58,606 bases of DNA. Origin: Chloroflexota bacterium. Its GTDB lineage: Bacteria > Chloroflexota > Anaerolineae > Promineifilales > Promineifilaceae. Numbering within the stretch: position 1 is the first letter of the stretch; each line of letters opens with the position of its first letter. Positions 54,049-58,606 of this stretch are shown here, one piece after another. The notes under the pieces are model-generated. The model saw only the letters and a program-made list of their open reading frames with translations. It ran no database searches and was not told the DNA's origin. The stretch is from positions 1-58,606 of the forward strand of contig RFGV01000213.1 of NCBI GenBank assembly GCA_003696605.1. Direction: 5' to 3'. Both the position numbers and the translations under genes were made by a program.

Positions 54049-54170
54049 GATGGATTTTCGGATACAATATAATTGATTTTTGCCCCAAAAAGTTTAATGC
54101 CTTGTTGAGACCTTTTTGTTCAGTTGCATTATTAAGGGTTGAGGTGGAGCAAGGCAAAGGAGAATTGCCA

Positions 54171-55121
54171 ATGGATCACGATCCCGAATACGAAGAAAAG
54201 CTAAAAGAGTTTGAAGCGCGTATTGCCCGCGGCGAAAAGATTGAGCCAGGGGACTGGATGCCAGAGGAGTATCGTCGGCAGTTGATTCGGATGATTTCGC
54301 AGCATGCACATAGTGAAGTAGTGGGGATGTTGCCTGAAGGAGCATGGATTACTCGTGCGCCTAACTTGCGCCGCAAGCTAATTCTCATTGCCAAAGTGCA
54401 AGATGAGGGAGGGCACGGTCAGTATTTGTACCATGCTGCCGAAACTTTGGGCGCGACCCGTGAGGAGATGATTGAGGCATTGTTGACTGGCCGGGCTAAA
54501 TATTCAAATGTGTTTAATTACCCTACGTTGACATGGGCAGATGTAGGGGTGATTGGTTGGCTGGTAGATGGGGCAGCGATTAAGAATCAGACGATGTTGG
54601 CGCGCTGTTCTTATGGTCCTTATTCGCGGGCAATGGTGCGTATTTGTGCAGAGGAGAGTTTTCATCATAAGCAAGGAAAGGAGATGGTTATTCAGTACGC
54701 GTTGGGGACTCCTAAACAGAAGGCAATGGTACAGGATGCAATTAATCGCTGGTGGTGGCCGGCGCTGATGATGTTTGGACCTCATGATACGGATTCGCCA
54801 AATACACCGGTTTTGGTGCGGTGGGGAATTAAGACGCGTACAAATGATGAGTTGCGGCAAGAGTTTGTAAATGAGATGGTGCCGGAGTTGCATGCGGTTG
54901 GTTTGTCTGTGCCGGATCCGGATTTGTATTATGATGAGACAACGGGGAATTGGGTGCATGGAGAGATTGACTGGGATGAGTTTTGGCGAGTGATTCGAGG
55001 GAATGGTCCGTGTAATAAGGAGCGGTTGGCGGCTCGGCGTAAGGCTCATGAGGATGGTTTGTGGGTGCGGGAGGCGCTGGAGGCGTATGCCCGGAAGCGT
55101 GTGGCGGGGGTTGTGTCATGA
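54171..55121 (+). CDS. paaA: Phenylacetyl-CoA epoxidase subunit A
   Basis: 316 residues from ATG 54171 (AAAGGAG upstream; the longer frame lacks it). It is the catalytic diiron subunit: ferritin-like fold with Glu79-x-x-His82 in [10 protein letters not shown] and Glu162-x-x-His165 in [11 protein letters not shown]. The complex uses O2 and electrons to make ring-1,2-epoxyphenylacetyl-CoA. paaB follows with a four-base overlap. A 122-base gap with no clear terminator separates it from paaK. Confidence 0.94.
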   Translation: MDHDPEYEEKLKEFEARIARGEKIEPGDWMPEEYRRQLIRMISQHAHSEVVGMLPEGAWITRAPNLRRKLILIAKVQDEGGHGQYLYHAAETLGATREEMIEALLTGRAKYSNVFNYPTLTWADVGVIGWLVDGAAIKNQTMLARCSYGPYSRAMVRICAEESFHHKQGKEMVIQYALGTPKQKAMVQDAINRWWWPALMMFGPHDTDSPNTPVLVRWGIKTRTNDELRQEFVNEMVPELHAVGLSVPDPDLYYDETTGNWVHGEIDWDEFWRVIRGNGPCNKERLAARRKAHEDGLWVREALEAYARKRVAGVVS

Positions 55122-55678
55122 GTGATACGCAATGGCCAAGATATGAGGTGTTTGAGCAAGAACGGCCGAATCGGCCGTTTCAGAATGTCGGTTCTGTACA
55201 CGCGCCAGATCCTGAACTTGCTTTGTTAAACGCTCGTGATGTTTTTGTTCGTCGTCCAGATTGTGCTGGCTTGTGGGTTGTGCCGGCTTCGGCCATCTTT
55301 GCCAAAACCGCTGAGGAACTGGAGGCAGATAATACCTGGAAGCAAACGCCTGTTCCTGCTGATGCTCCGTTAGAAACATGGCTTGTCTTCCAAAAGAAAA
55401 CTCAGCGTAATGTCATGACTTATGTGACTCATGTGGGTGAGGTTGAGGCACGCTCGCCAGCAGAAGCGTTGGCCAAAGCGTTGGAGGCTTATGCAACTGA
55501 AAACGTTTATGTTTGGTGGGTGGTGCCAGAACGAATGATTACCCGTTCCAGCCCTGAAGATGCTGGCCCGTGGTTTACCCCAGCCCGCTACAAGACGTAT
55601 AAGTTGCCAACGGAGTATAAAACAGTTACTCAAATTCGGCAGGCAAAAGCCCAGAAACGGAAAAGTAAACAACGATGA
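55118..55678 (+). CDS. paaB: PaaB, double-length (two tandem PaaB-like units)
   Basis: 186 residues from ATG 55118, which overlaps paaA (ATGA). PaaB is usually about 95 residues. Here two units can be seen: WPRYEVFEQ...[19 protein letters not shown]...[10 protein letters not shown] at about 5-70, and LETWLVFQK...[20 protein letters not shown]...[11 protein letters not shown] at about 84-145, followed by a Lys/Gln-rich tail. The units share the order strand - strand - PAxAL helix - W(V)VP. The second ends with the [12 protein letters not shown] stretch that single PaaB proteins have. PaaB is a small scaffold subunit of the epoxidase, so a fused dimer would alter or rigidify assembly. The duplication is read directly; its effect is inferred. 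Confidence 0.85.
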   Translation: MSDTQWPRYEVFEQERPNRPFQNVGSVHAPDPELALLNARDVFVRRPDCAGLWVVPASAIFAKTAEELEADNTWKQTPVPADAPLETWLVFQKKTQRNVMTYVTHVGEVEARSPAEALAKALEAYATENVYVWWVVPERMITRSSPEDAGPWFTPARYKTYKLPTEYKTVTQIRQAKAQKRKSKQR

Positions 55679-56430
55679 ACGAAGAACTGAAACAAGCAAT
55701 TGTGCAAAAGTTAATCGCATTGGCGGATGATGAACTGATTTTGGGGCATCGTGATTCCGAGTGGACAGGACATGCGCCTATTTTGGAAGAAGATATTGCC
55801 TTTGCCAATATTGCCCAGGATGAAATTGGCCATGCGGTTGTCTGGTATTCGCTGGTGCAGGAGCTGACAGGCCAGAAGCCAGACCAATTGGCGTTTTTTC
55901 GGGATGCGCCGGATTTTCGGAATGTGCAGATGGTGGAATTGCCTAAAGAGGATTGGGCGTTTACGATGATGCGTCAGTATCTTTTTGATACGGCCGAATT
56001 AATCTGGCTGGATTCGCTGGCACAAAGTAGCTACAAGCCGGTTGCCGATGCGGCTAACAAGATGCGGAATGAAGAGATTTATCATTATCGGCATACCAGC
56101 ACGTGGATTAAGCGTTTGGGGTTGGGTACAGAAGAGAGTCATCGGCGTATCCAATCGGCATTGGATGCGCTGTGGGGATATGCGTTGCAATTGTTTGTGC
56201 CGTTGCCAGCAGAGTCAACTTTGGTAACGGCCGGTGTTGTGCCTGATCCGGCTGAAGTGCAAGCTCAGTGGGAGGCACAGGTACGGCCGTTTCTTGATGC
56301 TGCCAACTTGCAAATTCCGGATATTACTACACCTGTGACGACTTCCCGCACAAATCACACGACACACCTGGTCGATCTTCTGGCTGAAATGCAATCTGTT
56401 GCCCGTCTTGAACCAGAAGCCGATTGGTAA
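55675..56430 (+). CDS. paaC: Phenylacetyl-CoA epoxidase subunit C
   Basis: 251 residues, ferritin-like. It keeps some ligand-like residues (Glu50-x-x-His53 in AQDEIGHAV; NEEIYHYRH), as PaaC proteins often do while serving as the structural partner of PaaA. It overlaps paaB by four bases. The usual paaD and paaE (iron-sulfur assembly and reductase) do not follow; a SARP-AAA regulator does, so the reductase must be encoded elsewhere. Confidence 0.93.
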   Translation: MNEELKQAIVQKLIALADDELILGHRDSEWTGHAPILEEDIAFANIAQDEIGHAVVWYSLVQELTGQKPDQLAFFRDAPDFRNVQMVELPKEDWAFTMMRQYLFDTAELIWLDSLAQSSYKPVADAANKMRNEEIYHYRHTSTWIKRLGLGTEESHRRIQSALDALWGYALQLFVPLPAESTLVTAGVVPDPAEVQAQWEAQVRPFLDAANLQIPDITTPVTTSRTNHTTHLVDLLAEMQSVARLEPEADW

Positions 56431-56447
56431 AACAGGAAATCTTGAGG

Positions 56448-58352
56448 ATGGATGATGGGGCAGGCAACTGGGGGACAATTTACGGCCGTCTTCGCTTACT
56501 GGGTGATATTACCCTGACACCTGGTCCCGATCCCCATGCTGCCCCCATCCCACTTTCTTCACAACCTACCCAAACACTTCTGGCTTATCTGGCGCTTCAT
56601 TCCAACCAGCCAGTTGATCGCCAACAACTTGCTTTTCTTTTGTGGCCTGATGTACCCGAAACGACTGCCCGCCGTAATCTGCGCCAACATCTACACCGGC
56701 TTCGGCAGATATTCAAAAGTTTGCATTTGCCTGACACAACGCTTGTGGGACGTCGTGGCTATATTACCTTCAGGCCAAACGGCCGTTTCTGGATCGATGT
56801 CCATCAGTTCCAGCAACAAATTAACGACCGCCGTTGGCAAATAGAAGCAATCGAACTCTACACAGGCGACCTCTGTCCTGCCATCCAGGCTGAATGGATT
56901 ACACCATTGCGTACGCGCCTGCGTGAACAATACCTATCTGCCTTGCGCCAACAAATCACCTGGGCCAAAATGCAACGGAATTACCCGCGCGCCCTTCACT
57001 ATGCCATGCGCCTTCTGCAAGCCAACCCGTTACGTGAAAGCTCACACCGCATTTATATGGAAGCCCTTTACTTTAATGGCCTTCGTGCCGAAGCGTTGCG
57101 TCATTACGAAACAATGCGTGAACTCTTCTGGCGAGAATTGCGTGTGCGCCCCATGCCACAAACAATTGAGTTATATCGTCAAATCAAGATGGGGACACTC
57201 CCACGCGATATCCCCCTGCTTTTTACTGAAACCCAGCAAGTGTCTCATGTGCTGACTGCAATGAACCAAATCAGCCAGTCCTTTGTTGCCCGACGGAACG
57301 AGTTGGCTCAACTGGATGAAGCTTTGGCACAAGCAATTGGAGGACGCGGGCGTGTGGTGTTGATAGAGGGGGAAATGGGTATTGGCAAAACGCGGCTGCT
57401 GCATACCTGGCAGGAAGCCCGTCGTCATCTTGTGCTGAATTTTGCAGGCACGTGTGAAATGGCTGAGTGGGGTAGGGGGGGGGCAGCTTTGTGGCAGGCA
57501 TTACGGTTCGGCCGTTTGCATATTAACTGGCAATGGTTTCCAGGTTCCTTGCCCTGGCTTTCTACCGTCCGCTATCTCATCGAAGCTCCCGACTTACCAA
57601 CTGCCCTGGATACCGTACTCACGTCTTTGACACCCACCCAAATATTAGAAATGCTCAACCAGTTCTGGCTAACACTTGTTTCTCGAACTCAGCAGCCAGT
57701 TGTATTACTATTGGACGATTTGCATTGGGCAGATGAGATAACATGGCGTGTGTTAGCTTTTCTGGGGCATCGTTCTGGCCAACTGCCCCTGTTAATTGTA
57801 GGGACAGTTCAGTCTGGCCAGATGCAGAATTATGCCCGGCAAATTGCAGGGGATTTGCGCCGCCAACGACGATTGACTGAAGTGCGTTTGTGGCCACTTT
57901 CTCCGGCAGATACAACGCGCCTTGTGCGTTTGTTGTTGCCAGGTGCTAATTTGAGTGGCGAATTTGCGCGGCGAGTATATCGGTTGACGGAGGGGAATCC
58001 ATTTTTTGTGACGGAATTGGTGCGCGCAGTGGCTGATAACCCGGAGCAGTTGTTAGACGGCCGTTACCAGTGGCCACGCTCTGTTACCACCGTTATTCAG
58101 GCGCGCCTGAATCGGCTGACTGCCGAGAGCCGGGCATTATTGGCGCAGGCAGCAAAACTGGGGAGACGATTTACCTATGAAGCACTGGTTAAAACGGCCG
58201 TGCCCCCTCATACTGAAGCCGATATACTGCACGCACTTGAGGAATGGCTGGCACACGGACTGATACGGCCGTATCAACAACAGTACGAATTTTTACACGA
58301 ACAAATACAAACCGTAGCTCGCCAAATACCCCTATATGCAAAAGAATATTGA
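56448..58352 (+). CDS. SARP/BTAD-type regulator with AAA ATPase domain, second copy
   Basis: 634 residues from ATG 56448; a TTG at 56424 inside paaC is the other option. Same architecture as the protein at 35267: winged helix (LLAYLALHSNQPVDRQQLA, LLWPDVPETTARRNLRQHL), activator domain (NPLRESSHRIYMEALY, ELRVRPMPQTIELY), then ATPase with Walker A GEMGIGKT near 306 and Walker B VLLLDDLHWADE near 420, ending without a C-terminal DNA-binding domain. The two are clearly paralogous but diverged. It lies 17 bases after paaC, so it may be expressed with the paa genes and control them. An ACGGCCGT site near its start and another near its end bracket the gene. Confidence 0.87.
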   Translation: MDDGAGNWGTIYGRLRLLGDITLTPGPDPHAAPIPLSSQPTQTLLAYLALHSNQPVDRQQLAFLLWPDVPETTARRNLRQHLHRLRQIFKSLHLPDTTLVGRRGYITFRPNGRFWIDVHQFQQQINDRRWQIEAIELYTGDLCPAIQAEWITPLRTRLREQYLSALRQQITWAKMQRNYPRALHYAMRLLQANPLRESSHRIYMEALYFNGLRAEALRHYETMRELFWRELRVRPMPQTIELYRQIKMGTLPRDIPLLFTETQQVSHVLTAMNQISQSFVARRNELAQLDEALAQAIGGRGRVVLIEGEMGIGKTRLLHTWQEARRHLVLNFAGTCEMAEWGRGGAALWQALRFGRLHINWQWFPGSLPWLSTVRYLIEAPDLPTALDTVLTSLTPTQILEMLNQFWLTLVSRTQQPVVLLLDDLHWADEITWRVLAFLGHRSGQLPLLIVGTVQSGQMQNYARQIAGDLRRQRRLTEVRLWPLSPADTTRLVRLLLPGANLSGEFARRVYRLTEGNPFFVTELVRAVADNPEQLLDGRYQWPRSVTTVIQARLNRLTAESRALLAQAAKLGRRFTYEALVKTAVPPHTEADILHALEEWLAHGLIRPYQQQYEFLHEQIQTVARQIPLYAKEY

Positions 58353-58606
58353 AATTCGTATAGTAATTATAAATTCCCCCAAAAACCAACACCCAAAAGG
58401 GTAGAGGAGCTTCCAGATTTTGCTATCGCTGCTCATATCAATTTTATTGCCCACATTTTCACATCTCTCACATCCACACAGGAACACACAGAGATAAAGA
58501 CGTTTAGTTGTTTACCTGTTACATGTTACTTTTACTAACAAATGTTGGAGCAGGGCAGGGTAACAAACAGCGTTTATACTTAAATTAAGAAATATTAATC
58601 ATTGTA
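58353..58606. other. Gene-free right end of the window
   Basis: 254 bases, A+T-rich, without a supported reading frame, hairpin terminator or repeat that I can identify. It follows the second SARP-AAA gene. Confidence 0.5.

Larger units (their letters stand above)
794..58272. repeat. Dispersed palindrome ACGGCCGT, about 90 copies across the window
   Basis: The octamer ACGGCCGT occurs about 90 times by hand count between 794-801 and 58265-58272, most often as AACGGCCGTT. Random expectation for an octamer in 58.6 kb is about one. It appears in all three frames, giving the recurring tripeptides T-A-V, N-G-R and (x)R-P, and on genes of both strands, so it is not a protein-level motif. Copies have no conserved flanks beyond one or two bases, unlike a mobile element. 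None lies between about 36770 and 39985, nor between about 52130 and 56280. Some are extended palindromes, for example TGATACGGCCGTATCA at 58261-58276. Confidence 0.95.

Noticed and set aside
794..58272. ACGGCCGT as ends of a mobile element or as a CRISPR-like repeat
   Set aside because: Copies are irregularly spaced, lie mostly inside coding frames, and share no longer flanks or target duplications.
794..58272. ACGGCCGT as a protein-level repeat (T-A-V or N-G-R)
   Set aside because: It occurs in all three frames and on both coding strands, so selection on the peptide cannot explain it.

Overview
The window is bacterial, densely packed, and carries no rRNA or tRNA gene that I can see. The gene mix (BTAD/SARP-AAA regulators, a mixed PKS/NRPS locus, aerobic phenylacetate and 4-hydroxyphenylacetate genes, pot and liv transporters, Ala-rich lipoproteins) and a very abundant ACGGCCGT palindrome suggest a Chloroflexota (Anaerolineae-like) organism. 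That taxonomic call is inference, with moderate confidence at best.

Layout: (1) 1-3.8 kb: a cytochrome P450 fragment and a coiled-coil lipoprotein gene on the minus strand, divergent from a TetR regulator (two operator-like palindromes lie between them), then an unrecognised protein. (2) 3.85-14.4 kb: a polyamine/GABA-type module. A minus-strand operon (class III aminotransferase, FAD amine oxidoreductase, aldehyde dehydrogenase) diverges from an Lrp regulator plus potABCD, followed by a second aminotransferase. (3) 14.4-14.5 kb: two 77-bp direct repeats that can form hairpins. (4) 14.7-33.6 kb: a biosynthetic locus. It holds a formyltransferase-NRPS with a luciferase-like monooxygenase inside its adenylation domain, a PKS (KS-AT-KR-DH-ACP-TE), an MbtH protein, a two-module NRPS whose thioesterase has a Cys nucleophile, and an Sfp-type phosphopantetheinyl transferase, closed by a strong terminator. 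(5) 34.1-37.2 kb: a cNMP-fold/transglutaminase-like protein and a SARP-AAA regulator, possibly part of the same locus. (6) 37.2-39.7 kb: an A+T-richer insert-like stretch with a GT39-type membrane glycosyltransferase and a small membrane protein. (7) 39.8-56.4 kb: aromatic acid catabolism: PaaI thioesterase, a liv-type ABC transporter, a DapA-family lyase, FAH-family isomerase/decarboxylase, HpaE, HpaB, HpaC, HpaD, an alpha/beta hydrolase, PaaK, PaaA, a double-length PaaB and PaaC. (8) 56.4-58.4 kb: a second SARP-AAA regulator.

How the genes fit together: module 2 would import polyamines and convert them through amine oxidation, transamination and aldehyde oxidation. Module 7 would import aromatic acids, hydroxylate and meta-cleave 4-hydroxyphenylacetate, and separately activate phenylacetate to its CoA ester for PaaABC epoxidation. 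Module 4 should make an N-formylated, possibly hydroxylated amino acid-polyketide and/or a short acyl-peptide.

The most unusual signal is not a gene. The palindrome ACGGCCGT occurs about 90 times (about one expected by chance). At most copies the base composition of the plus strand switches from G/T-rich before the motif to C/A-rich after it, a pattern that is the same when read from either strand. This looks like the footprint of a site-anchored DNA transaction.
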